Source: UBA2970 sp965221075 (GTDB taxonomy: Bacteria > Verrucomicrobiota > Verrucomicrobiia > Limisphaerales > AAA164-E04). Taken from it: a stretch of 64,000 nt of DNA. A model generated the notes under the pieces. It saw only the letters and a program-made list of their open reading frames with translations. It was not told the DNA's origin and did not search any database. Shown one piece after another: positions 17,430-24,918 of this stretch. Made by a program: the position numbers and the translations under genes. Where the stretch lies: positions 1,426,001 through 1,490,000 of the forward strand of contig OZ244865.1 in NCBI GenBank assembly GCA_965221075.1, written 5' to 3'. Positions within the stretch are counted from its first letter, which is position 1, and each line of letters starts with the position of its first letter.

Positions 17430-18883
17430 GGCAGGAGCCCGCTCCTGCTCCCTCCCTCGCCCTCTCCCTGGTCCCGGTGGCCGCCCTGGCGGCCTTCCTG
17501 GCGGGGACCTTCCTGATCTACGGAAAGGAGTTCCCTCCCCATGTGCCGCTGGTGTGCGGCGCGGCGGCCGCCGCCCTGGCCGGCCTCTGGAGCGGCCGCA
17601 CCTGGGAGGAGATGGAGGAAGGGGCCCTCCAGGGGATCTACGCCGGGCTGAAGGCGATCCTGATCCTCTGCGTGGTGGGGATGATGATCGCCTCCTGGAT
17701 AGCCTCGGGCATCGTGCCCATGCTGATCGGCTACGGGCTGGAGATCCTGCATCCCGGCTACTTCCTGGCGGCCTCCTGCCTGATCTGCTGCGTGGTCTCG
17801 CTCTGCACCGGCAGCTCCTGGGTCACCGCCTCCACCGCGGGCATCGCCCTGATCGGCATCGCCGGCGGGCTCGGCGTGTCCCTCCCGATGGCCGCCGGGG
17901 CGATCATCTCCGGGTCCTACTTCGGCGACAAGCTCTCCCCCCTCTCGGAGACCACCAACCTGGCCCCGGCAGTGGCCGGAGCCGATCTGTTCGAGCACAT
18001 CGGCCACCTGCTCTGGACCACCCTGCCCGCCCTGGCGACCGCGCTGCTTCTCTACTTCGTGCTGGGGCTGGCCGGAATGGGAGCCGAAGGAGCCGGAGGC
18101 CTTCCAGCCGGCGCTGGGGACGCTTCGGCGGGAAGCCCCGCCGACGGAGTGGCGGGCCTGATCGGGGCGCTGGAGGGCAGCTTCAAGAACAGCCCCTTCC
18201 TGCTTGCGCCTCCGGCCCTGGTGCTCCTCCTGATCGGACTGAGGATGCCGGCCCTCCCGGTTCTTCTGGGAGCCGCCCTGCTGGGGGCTCTCCTGGCCCT
18301 GCTGGTCCAGGGGGCGCCGGTACGGGAGGTGATCGACGCCCTCATGCGGGGCCACGCATCCCGGACCGGCAACGACGGCCTCGACAGGCTGCTCAGCCAG
18401 GGGGGCATCGACGGCATGATGTACACCGTCTCGCTGATCCTCTGCTCGCTGGTCTTCGGAGGGGTGATGGAGCGCTGCGGCTTCCTGCGCGCCCTGCTGG
18501 AGGCCCTGCTCCGGCTGGGGCGCTCGCCGGGCCGCCTGGTGGCCTCCACCGTGGGCACCTGCCTCTGCACCAACGCCGCGGCGGCCGACCAGTACCTCTC
18601 GATCGTCCTTCCGGGCCGCATGTACCGCGACGCCTATCCCGCCAGCGGCCTCCATCCCAAGAACCTCTCCCGCACCCTGGAGGACGCCGGAACCCTCACC
18701 TCGCCCCTGATCCCCTGGAACTCCTGCGGGGCCTACATGGCGGGCGCCCTGGGGGTGGCCACCCTCGACTACCTGCCCTGGTGCTTCCTCAACCTGCTCG
18801 CCCCGTTCCTGGCGGTGACGCTGGCCGCGATGGGGCTGGGGCAGGCCCGATCCTTCCCGGCGCGCCCACCTGGCGGGAACTAG
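17426..18883 (+). CDS. nhaC: NhaC-type Na+/H+ antiporter
   Basis: A 485-residue polytopic membrane protein. Repeated long hydrophobic segments frame the NhaC signature regions CTGSSWVTASTAGIALIGIA and GSYFGDKLSPLSETTNLAP, with a C-terminal repeat containing SLILCSLVFGGVMERCGF and TNAAAADQYLSIVLPGRM. It exchanges sodium for protons at the cytoplasmic membrane. A Gly/Ala-rich insert (about residues 215-245) sits in a loop between helices. The ATG overlaps the peptidase stop (ATGA). The symbol names the family, and the substrate may differ. Confidence 0.88.
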   Translation: MRQEPAPAPSLALSLVPVAALAAFLAGTFLIYGKEFPPHVPLVCGAAAAALAGLWSGRTWEEMEEGALQGIYAGLKAILILCVVGMMIASWIASGIVPMLIGYGLEILHPGYFLAASCLICCVVSLCTGSSWVTASTAGIALIGIAGGLGVSLPMAAGAIISGSYFGDKLSPLSETTNLAPAVAGADLFEHIGHLLWTTLPALATALLLYFVLGLAGMGAEGAGGLPAGAGDASAGSPADGVAGLIGALEGSFKNSPFLLAPPALVLLLIGLRMPALPVLLGAALLGALLALLVQGAPVREVIDALMRGHASRTGNDGLDRLLSQGGIDGMMYTVSLILCSLVFGGVMERCGFLRALLEALLRLGRSPGRLVASTVGTCLCTNAAAADQYLSIVLPGRMYRDAYPASGLHPKNLSRTLEDAGTLTSPLIPWNSCGAYMAGALGVATLDYLPWCFLNLLAPFLAVTLAAMGLGQARSFPARPPGGN

Positions 18884-18978
18884 TCCCTTGACAAGGTGAG
18901 CGCCCTGGGGGACCTTCCCTGGTAGAGCCTTTCCCGGGATCCCTTCTTCGCCCCGCCCGGGATCGGCTCGCAGGAACC

Positions 18979-20316
18979 ATGATCACCATACCCGGATCGG
19001 CATCTCGGTTCTGCGACGGCGTCTCACGCAGGAACTTCCTCAAGATCGGCGGACTGGGCCTGGGAGGGCTCGCGCTTCCCGATCTGCTCCGCTCCGAGGA
19101 GCGCGGCGGCAGCTCCCAGAAGGCGGTGATCATGATCTTCCTGCCCGGCGGCCCGCCCCACCAGGACATGTTCGACCTGAAGATGGAGGCCCCCTCGGAG
19201 ATCCGCGGCGAGTTCCGCCCCATCTCAACCAAGGTCCCCGGGATCCGGATCTGCGAGGAGTTCCCCCGGCTGGCCGGGATGATGGACCGCTTCGCGGTGA
19301 TCCGCTCCATCGTGGGGGCCGATCCCGATCACGACGCCTACCAGTGCATGACCGGGCGCTCCCTGCGGCGGCCCAAGCCGCCGGCCGGGGGATGGCCCTC
19401 CATGGGGGCGGTCCTCTCCAGGCTGCACGATCCGGTCGCCCCGGACATGCCCCAGTTCGTGGGGCTGGCCCCCCGGATGGGGGAGATGCGCTGGGCCAAT
19501 CCGGGCAAGCCCGGCTTCCTGGGCCCGGCCCACGCCCCCTTCCAGCCCAACGGGGCCGGCCAGGCCGACATGACCCTCAACGGAGTCACCCTCGACCGCC
19601 TCGAGGACCGCCAGGGGCTCCTGGCCGGATTCGACCGGATGCGGCGCTCCGCCGAGGCCAGCCGGGCCATGGACGCGGCCGACGCCTTCCAGCAGCAGGC
19701 CTTCGGGATCCTGACCTCCTCCCGCCTGGCCGAGGCCCTGGACGTCTCCCGGGAGGATCCCCGCATCCGCGAGGAGTACGGCAAGGGGGATCCCCGCAAC
19801 CGGGCCGACGGCGGACCCAAGAACCTGGAGCACTTCCTGGTGGCCCGCCGCCTGGTGGAGGCCGGGGCCCGCTGCGTGACGCTGGCCTTCAGCCGCTGGG
19901 ACTGGCACGGGAACAACTTCAAGCGCGGACGGGAGGACATGCCCCTGCTCGACCAGGGCGTCACCGCCCTGGTCAACGACCTGCACCGGCGCGGGATGGA
20001 CAAGGACGTCTCGGTGGTGGTGTGGGGCGAGTTCGGGCGGACTCCCAAGATCAACAAGGACGCCGGGCGCGACCACTGGCCCCGGGTCTCCTGCGCCCTC
20101 CTGGCCGGCGGCGGGATGAGGACCGGCCAGGCCATCGGATCGACCGACCGGCTGGGCGGGGAGGCCTACGACCGCCCGGTCCGCTTCGGGGAGGTCTTCG
20201 CCACCCTCTACCACTGCCTGGGCATCGATATCGACAAGGCGACCGTCCCCGATCTCTCGGGCCGGCCCCAGTTCCTGGTGGAGCCCGGCTGCCGTCCCAT
20301 GCCCGAGCTGGTCTAG
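18979..20316 (+). CDS. DUF1501 secreted sulfatase-like protein, copy 1
   Basis: A 445-residue DUF1501 protein with a twin-arginine leader (SRRNFLKIGGLGLGG near residue 17). Family landmarks include FLPGGPPHQDMFDLK, GEFRPI, PGIRICEEFPRLA, GANNF-type region DWHGNNFKRG, and WGEFGRTPKINKDAGRDHW. DUF1501 proteins have an alkaline-phosphatase/sulfatase-like fold, are exported folded by Tat, and nearly always travel with DUF1549/DUF1553 proteins, as here. The biochemical role is unknown. An AGGA lies seven bases before the ATG. Confidence 0.9.
   Translation: MITIPGSASRFCDGVSRRNFLKIGGLGLGGLALPDLLRSEERGGSSQKAVIMIFLPGGPPHQDMFDLKMEAPSEIRGEFRPISTKVPGIRICEEFPRLAGMMDRFAVIRSIVGADPDHDAYQCMTGRSLRRPKPPAGGWPSMGAVLSRLHDPVAPDMPQFVGLAPRMGEMRWANPGKPGFLGPAHAPFQPNGAGQADMTLNGVTLDRLEDRQGLLAGFDRMRRSAEASRAMDAADAFQQQAFGILTSSRLAEALDVSREDPRIREEYGKGDPRNRADGGPKNLEHFLVARRLVEAGARCVTLAFSRWDWHGNNFKRGREDMPLLDQGVTALVNDLHRRGMDKDVSVVVWGEFGRTPKINKDAGRDHWPRVSCALLAGGGMRTGQAIGSTDRLGGEAYDRPVRFGEVFATLYHCLGIDIDKATVPDLSGRPQFLVEPGCRPMPELV
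20023..20099 (+). repeat. 77-bp identical tract, copy in first DUF1501 gene
   Basis: Identical base for base to 21368-21444 in the second DUF1501 gene, including all synonymous positions. Sequence on both sides diverges quickly. Confidence 0.85.
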
Positions 20317-20335
20317 CCGGCGGGGAGGCCCTTCC

Positions 20336-21661
20336 ATGCTCTCCCTTCCCGGCGGCTCGCACCGCTTCTGCGACGGAATCAGCCGCCGCAGCTTCCTGCG
20401 CATCGGGGGCCTGGCGATGGGGGGCCTGGCGCTTCCCCAGCTGCTCCAGGCGGAGGAGGGGCGCGCCGGCAGGTCGATCATCATGATCTACCTGCCGGGC
20501 GGCCCCCCGCACCAGGACCTGTTCGACGTCAAGACGGAGGCCCCGCGGGAGATCCGGGGGGAGTTCGCCTCGATCCCCACCAGCGTTCCGGGGATCCGGA
20601 TCGGGGAGCTGCTGCCCCGCATGGCCTCGATCATGGACAAGCTGGTCCCCATCCGCTCGGTGGTCGGGGCCCGCGACCACCACAGCAACCACCAGTGCTT
20701 CACCGGACGCATCCTCGGCTCGCCCTCTCCCCCGGGAGGGTGGCCCACCTTCGGGGCGGTGGTCTCCCGGCTCAAGGGACCGGCACGGCCCGGCCTGCCT
20801 CCCTTCGTGGGGCTGGAGCCCCGGATGAAGCACCGGCCCTACAACGCCGCCACTCCGGGCTTCCTGGGGGTGGGGCACCGCTCCTTCCGCCCCGAGGGCG
20901 ACTGCCGGGCCGACATGACCCTGAACGGCGTCACCCTGGAGCGGCTGCGCGACCGGGAGGCCCTGCGGCGGGGCTTCGACCGCTTCCAGAGGGAGGCGGA
21001 CTCGGCGGGGCTCATGGAGGGGCTGGACGTGTTCCACCAGCAGGCCCTGGGCATCCTCTCCTCGGGGAGGCTGCTGGAGGCGCTGGACTACCAGCGGGAG
21101 GATCCCCGCACCATCGAGATGTACGGCAGGGGGGACCCCGCGGTGCGGGGCGACGCCGCTCCCCGGATCCTGGAGCAGTTCCTGGTCGCCCGGCGCCTGG
21201 TGGAGGCGGGGGTGCGCTGCGTGACCCTGGCCTTCGGGTTCTGGGACTACCACAGCAAGAACTTCGCCCGCTGCCGCGAGGACCTGCCGATGCTCGACCA
21301 GGGAGTCCACTCCCTGGTCACCGACCTGCACCAGCGGGGCCTCGACCGGGAGGTGACGGTGATCGTCTGGGGCGAGTTCGGGCGGACTCCCAAGATCAAC
21401 AAGGACGCCGGGCGCGACCACTGGCCCCGGGTCTCCTGCGCCCTGATGGCCTGCGGGGGGATGAGGACCGGCCAGGCCATCGGCTCCACCGACCGGCTGG
21501 GTGGCGAGGCCGAGGACCGCCCGGTCCACTTCCAGGAGATCCTGGCCACGCTCTACCACAACATGGGACTGGACGTGAACCGGGACACGGTCACGGACCT
21601 GTCGGGGCGCCCGCACTACCTGACCGACGGACGCCAGCCCCTTCCCGAGCTGATCGGATAG
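20336..21661 (+). CDS. DUF1501 secreted sulfatase-like protein, copy 2
   Basis: A 441-residue paralogue of the preceding gene in the same order and phase, with Tat leader SRRSFLRIGGLAMGGLALP. It shares the diagnostic YLPGGPPHQDLFDVK, PGIRIGELLPRMA and WGEFGRTPKINKDAGRDHW. A 77-base stretch is identical to copy 1 although flanking codons differ. It lies 19 bp after copy 1 and 9 bp before the DUF1549 gene, so the three form one transcription unit. Confidence 0.9.
   Translation: MLSLPGGSHRFCDGISRRSFLRIGGLAMGGLALPQLLQAEEGRAGRSIIMIYLPGGPPHQDLFDVKTEAPREIRGEFASIPTSVPGIRIGELLPRMASIMDKLVPIRSVVGARDHHSNHQCFTGRILGSPSPPGGWPTFGAVVSRLKGPARPGLPPFVGLEPRMKHRPYNAATPGFLGVGHRSFRPEGDCRADMTLNGVTLERLRDREALRRGFDRFQREADSAGLMEGLDVFHQQALGILSSGRLLEALDYQREDPRTIEMYGRGDPAVRGDAAPRILEQFLVARRLVEAGVRCVTLAFGFWDYHSKNFARCREDLPMLDQGVHSLVTDLHQRGLDREVTVIVWGEFGRTPKINKDAGRDHWPRVSCALMACGGMRTGQAIGSTDRLGGEAEDRPVHFQEILATLYHNMGLDVNRDTVTDLSGRPHYLTDGRQPLPELIG
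21368..21444 (+). repeat. 77-bp identical tract, copy in second DUF1501 gene
   Basis: Second member of the 77-base identity, encoding WGEFGRTPKINKDAGRDHW and the residues that follow. See 20023-20099. Confidence 0.85.
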
Positions 21662-21670
21662 CGTTCCGCC

Positions 21671-24151
21671 ATGAAGTCACTGCGCTCCATCATCGTTGCG
21701 GCGCTTCTGCTCGGCGCCCTGCCTCCGGCGGCGCTGGGAGGCGGGCAGCCGGAGCCGCTCCTCTCCCTCCATGCGGCGGGGGCCGGGCCCGGGACCCCCT
21801 GCCTGCTTCAGGGGCGTGGGGATCGCCTCCAGCTGGTGGCCACCCGGCTGGGCGCCCGTCCCGAGGACGCGACCCGCCAGGCGGGCTACCGGGCCGAGCC
21901 TCCGGGGATCGTGGAGGTGGACGCTTCGGGGTGGGTCCGGCCCCTAGGAGACGGAAGCGCGACGATCACCGCCTCCCTTCCCGGCGGCGAGGAGGTCTCC
22001 CGGACCTTGGTGGTGGAGGGCTTCGGGGAGGAGCAGCCGGTCAGCTTCGTCAACCAGGTGGTTCCCGTGTTCACCAAGGCGGGCTGCAACGGGGGCGGAT
22101 GCCACGGCAAGAGCGGGGGGCAGAACGGCTTCCGGCTCTCGCTCCTGGGCTTCGAGCCCGAGGAGGACTACCGCTACCTGGTCCACGAGTCCCGGGGACG
22201 GCGCGTCTTTCCCGGCTCGCCCGCCTACAGCCTGCTCCTGCGCAAGGCCACCGGGGAGCTGCCCCATGGCGGAGGCCAGCGACTGGAGAGGGGCTCCATG
22301 GACTACGACCTGATCCGCCGCTGGATCGGCCAGGGGATGCCCTACGGCTCCGCCGAGGATCCGGTGGTCGAGTCCATCGAGGTGTTTCCCGAGAGCCGGG
22401 TGATGAGCCGGGGCGGGGGGCAGCAGCTGTCGGTCACCGCCGTATACAGCGACGGCAGCCGGCGCGACGTGACCCGCAGCGCCCTCTTCGAGGCCAACGT
22501 GGAGGATCTGGCCGAGGTGGACGGGAACGGCTGGGTCCAGCTGCGCCAGCAGCCGGGCGAGGTGGCGGTGATGGTGCGCTACCAGTCCCAGGTGGCGGTG
22601 TTCCGGGCCACCATCCCCCTGGGATCGCTGGTCGGCTCCCTGCCCGAGCCGGCCAACCTGATCGACCGCCATATCTTCGCCAAGCTGCGGGAAGTGGGGA
22701 TGCCCCCCTCCGAACTGAGCGGGGACGCCGCCTTCTTGAGGCGCGTCGCGCTGGACATCGCGGGGCGGCTTCCCACTGCCGAGGAGGCCCGTGAATTCCT
22801 CCGGAGCGGCAGTCCCGGGCGTCGCGAGCAGTGGATCGACCGGATGCTCGAGGATCCTGGATACAGCGCCCTCTTCGCCAACAAGTGGAGCGCCCTCCTC
22901 CGCAACCGTCGAACCAGCGACAACGACCGGAGGCGCACCTACTCCTTCCACGGCTGGATCCGGGAGAGCCTGCGGGCCAACATGCCCTACGATCGCTTCG
23001 CCGGAGCGATCGTCGGCGCGGCCGGGGACATGGAGAACCACCCTCCGGTGGCCTGGTACCGCCAGGTGCGCTCCCAGAACGAGCTGGTCGAGGACACCGC
23101 GCAGCTGTTCATGGGAGTGCGCCTCCAGTGCGCCCAGTGCCACCACCATCCCTTCGAGAAATGGAGCCAGCAGGACTACTACGGCCTCTCCGCCTACTTC
23201 TCCCGGGTGGGGCGGCGGGCCGGGCCGGGCTCCAGCGGCGAGATGGTCTACCACAACCCGGGCCGGGCCGCGGCGACGAACCCCAAGACCGGAAGAAGCG
23301 TGCCTCCCACCCCCCTGGGCCAGGATCCTGTCCCCGTCTCCGCGTCGGAGGATCCCCGCGGCCAGCTGGTCGGCTGGATGACGGATGCCGAGAATCCCTT
23401 CTTCGCCCGCTCCCTGGTCAACCGGTACTGGAAGCACTTCTTCGGACGGGGACTGGTGGATCCCGAGGACGACATGCGCGTGACCAATCCTCCCACCCAT
23501 CCGGCCCTGCTCGACGCCCTGGCGGAGCGCTTCGTGGACTCGGGCTACGACCTGAAGGGCCTGGTCCGCCTCATCTGCCGGTCCCGGACCTACCAGCTGA
23601 GCTCCCTGCCCAACCAGCACAACGCGGTGGACCGCCAGTTCTTCTCCCGCTACTACCCCCGGCGCCTCCTGGCCGAGTCCCTCTACGATTCGGTCCACCA
23701 CCTGCTGGGGGCCCGGCCGTCCTTCGCCGGCCTGCCTCCCGATGCGAGGGCCCTGGAGCTGCCCGACAACAGCTTCAACAGCAGCCACTACTTCCTCTCG
23801 GTCTTCGGCCGTCCCGACGCCACCAGCAGCTGCGAGTGCGAGCGCTCCACCGACGCCAGCCTCGCCCAGAGCCTGCACCTGCTCAACTCCAAGTCGCTGC
23901 AGGAGCGGCTGGCCGCGGATTCGGGCCGTGCGGCCCGGCTGGCAGCCGACGCCGCCCGGAGCCACGAGGAGAAGATCGGCGACCTCTACCTCGCCGCCCT
24001 CTCGCGCTACCCCAAGGCCGACGAGCTGGATCTCGCGCTGGAGCACATCCGGAGCCGCAAGCCCGACGGGGACAAGGATCCGGTCCGCATGGCCTACGAG
24101 GACATCGTCTGGGCGCTGATAAACACCAAGGAGTTCCTGTTCAACCACTAG
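21671..24151 (+). CDS. DUF1549/DUF1553 protein with two Ig-like domains and heme-like motifs
   Basis: An 826-residue secreted protein. Signal peptide at 1-25, then a bacterial Ig-like (Big_2) domain at about 45-115. A cysteine motif AGCNGGGCHGKSGGQNGF near residue 138 is the cytochrome-like signature of this planctomycete/verrucomicrobial family. A second Big_2 domain spans about 235-320. DUF1549 follows (LIDRHIFAKLREVGMP, FLRRVALDIAGRLPT) with a CAQCHHHPFEKWSQQDYYGL motif near 486, then DUF1553 (VNRYWKHFFGRGLVDPEDD). It is probably periplasmic and partners the DUF1501 proteins upstream. Covalent heme at CAQCH is plausible but unproved. Confidence 0.88.
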   Translation: MKSLRSIIVAALLLGALPPAALGGGQPEPLLSLHAAGAGPGTPCLLQGRGDRLQLVATRLGARPEDATRQAGYRAEPPGIVEVDASGWVRPLGDGSATITASLPGGEEVSRTLVVEGFGEEQPVSFVNQVVPVFTKAGCNGGGCHGKSGGQNGFRLSLLGFEPEEDYRYLVHESRGRRVFPGSPAYSLLLRKATGELPHGGGQRLERGSMDYDLIRRWIGQGMPYGSAEDPVVESIEVFPESRVMSRGGGQQLSVTAVYSDGSRRDVTRSALFEANVEDLAEVDGNGWVQLRQQPGEVAVMVRYQSQVAVFRATIPLGSLVGSLPEPANLIDRHIFAKLREVGMPPSELSGDAAFLRRVALDIAGRLPTAEEAREFLRSGSPGRREQWIDRMLEDPGYSALFANKWSALLRNRRTSDNDRRRTYSFHGWIRESLRANMPYDRFAGAIVGAAGDMENHPPVAWYRQVRSQNELVEDTAQLFMGVRLQCAQCHHHPFEKWSQQDYYGLSAYFSRVGRRAGPGSSGEMVYHNPGRAAATNPKTGRSVPPTPLGQDPVPVSASEDPRGQLVGWMTDAENPFFARSLVNRYWKHFFGRGLVDPEDDMRVTNPPTHPALLDALAERFVDSGYDLKGLVRLICRSRTYQLSSLPNQHNAVDRQFFSRYYPRRLLAESLYDSVHHLLGARPSFAGLPPDARALELPDNSFNSSHYFLSVFGRPDATSSCECERSTDASLAQSLHLLNSKSLQERLAADSGRAARLAADAARSHEEKIGDLYLAALSRYPKADELDLALEHIRSRKPDGDKDPVRMAYEDIVWALINTKEFLFNH

Positions 24152-24347
24152 CGGCCCAGACGTGCCGGGAGGCCAGGATCCGGCATGCGCCTGGCAGCGG
24201 TCCGGAGCATGGCAGATCGTGGATCCGCTTGGCCGACGAAGGGACCTGCTGCGGATCTCCGGAGCTGGTCCCGGACTTTCCAGTTCCGCGATCCGCCAAC
24301 GCCTGCTGCTAGCGCAGACATGACGGCGGACCTGGGCTCCTTTCTTC

Positions 24348-24371
24348 GGGCTTGCATCGGCAAGCCCTTTT
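24348..24371 (+). terminator. Intrinsic terminator of the DUF1501/DUF1549 unit
   Basis: Perfect 8-bp stem gggcttgc / gcaagccc around the loop atcg, followed directly by tttt. It lies about 200 bp after the DUF1549/DUF1553 stop on the same strand. Confidence 0.75.
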
Positions 24372-24796
24372 CCATCCTGGGGGCATCCGGCCGTTTCGCG
24401 GATCCGGCAGCGTGGCCCCCGCATGGCGAGCGCCGCCAGCCCATCGCAGCTCCTTCCATTTCGGTCAGCCGACTCCTCGGCGAGCAGCAGAGGCCTGTGT
24501 CCGACAGGCTCCCAGGCGCCTGCCTGGGGCCGAGGATCTGCAGGAAAGCATTGGAAGAGCGTTCCCGGAACGGCGCTGCAGGCAGCAGGGCGGAGCGCCG
24601 GTGGATCGGAGAGGGGAGCATTCCGGCGCTGATCGCGGAGGAGAGTCTCGCAGGAGGAGCAGGCTCCTGCCGGCGTACGGACGCGGTGGCGGGGCTTCCG
24701 CTGCCGTCCCGATCCCTTATTCCCGGACGGGGGAACCGATCGTCCTGCCGGCACGGCGCAGGCCGCAGGGCAGCCTGCGAACGATTTGCAAAGACC

Positions 24797-24825
24797 TTGA
24801 CAGCCGGTCAGCACGGACCTACAAG
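24797..24825 (+). promoter_or_regulatory. Candidate sigma-70 promoter of the TPR-redoxin gene
   Basis: A perfect -35 box ttgaca (24797-24802), a 17-base spacer, and tacaag (24820-24825, 4/6) form the best promoter-like match noticed in the window. Transcription would start about 85 bases before the ATG at 24919. Confidence 0.55.
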
Positions 24826-24828
24826 ACG

Positions 24829-24840
24829 GCTGCTAGCAGC
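24829..24840. promoter_or_regulatory. Perfect palindrome at the transcription start, possible operator
   Basis: gctgctagcagc is a perfect 12-base palindrome that would lie at about +1 to +10 of the promoter just upstream. Position and symmetry suit a repressor site, but no regulator is identified. Confidence 0.3.
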
Positions 24841-24918
24841 GGCCTTGCAGGAGGGCTCGGGCTTCGGAACCGCCTCTTGCCATGCCGTGGGCCCCGTCAG
24901 CATGCCGAACCTGCCGAA

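Larger units (their letters stand above)
24152..24918. other. 767-bp region without a supported gene
   Basis: Open frames here are GC-driven, start or end arbitrarily, and have no family likeness. The region holds a clear terminator (24348-24371), a strong promoter candidate (24797-24825) and a 12-base palindrome (24829-24840). Between 24372 and 24796 I see nothing recognisable apart from a 7-bp inverted repeat around 24650-24670. Confidence 0.55.

Noticed and set aside
18898..18926. Perfect ttgaca before the DUF1501 genes
   Set aside because: No -10-like sequence at 16-18 bases, so not called a promoter.
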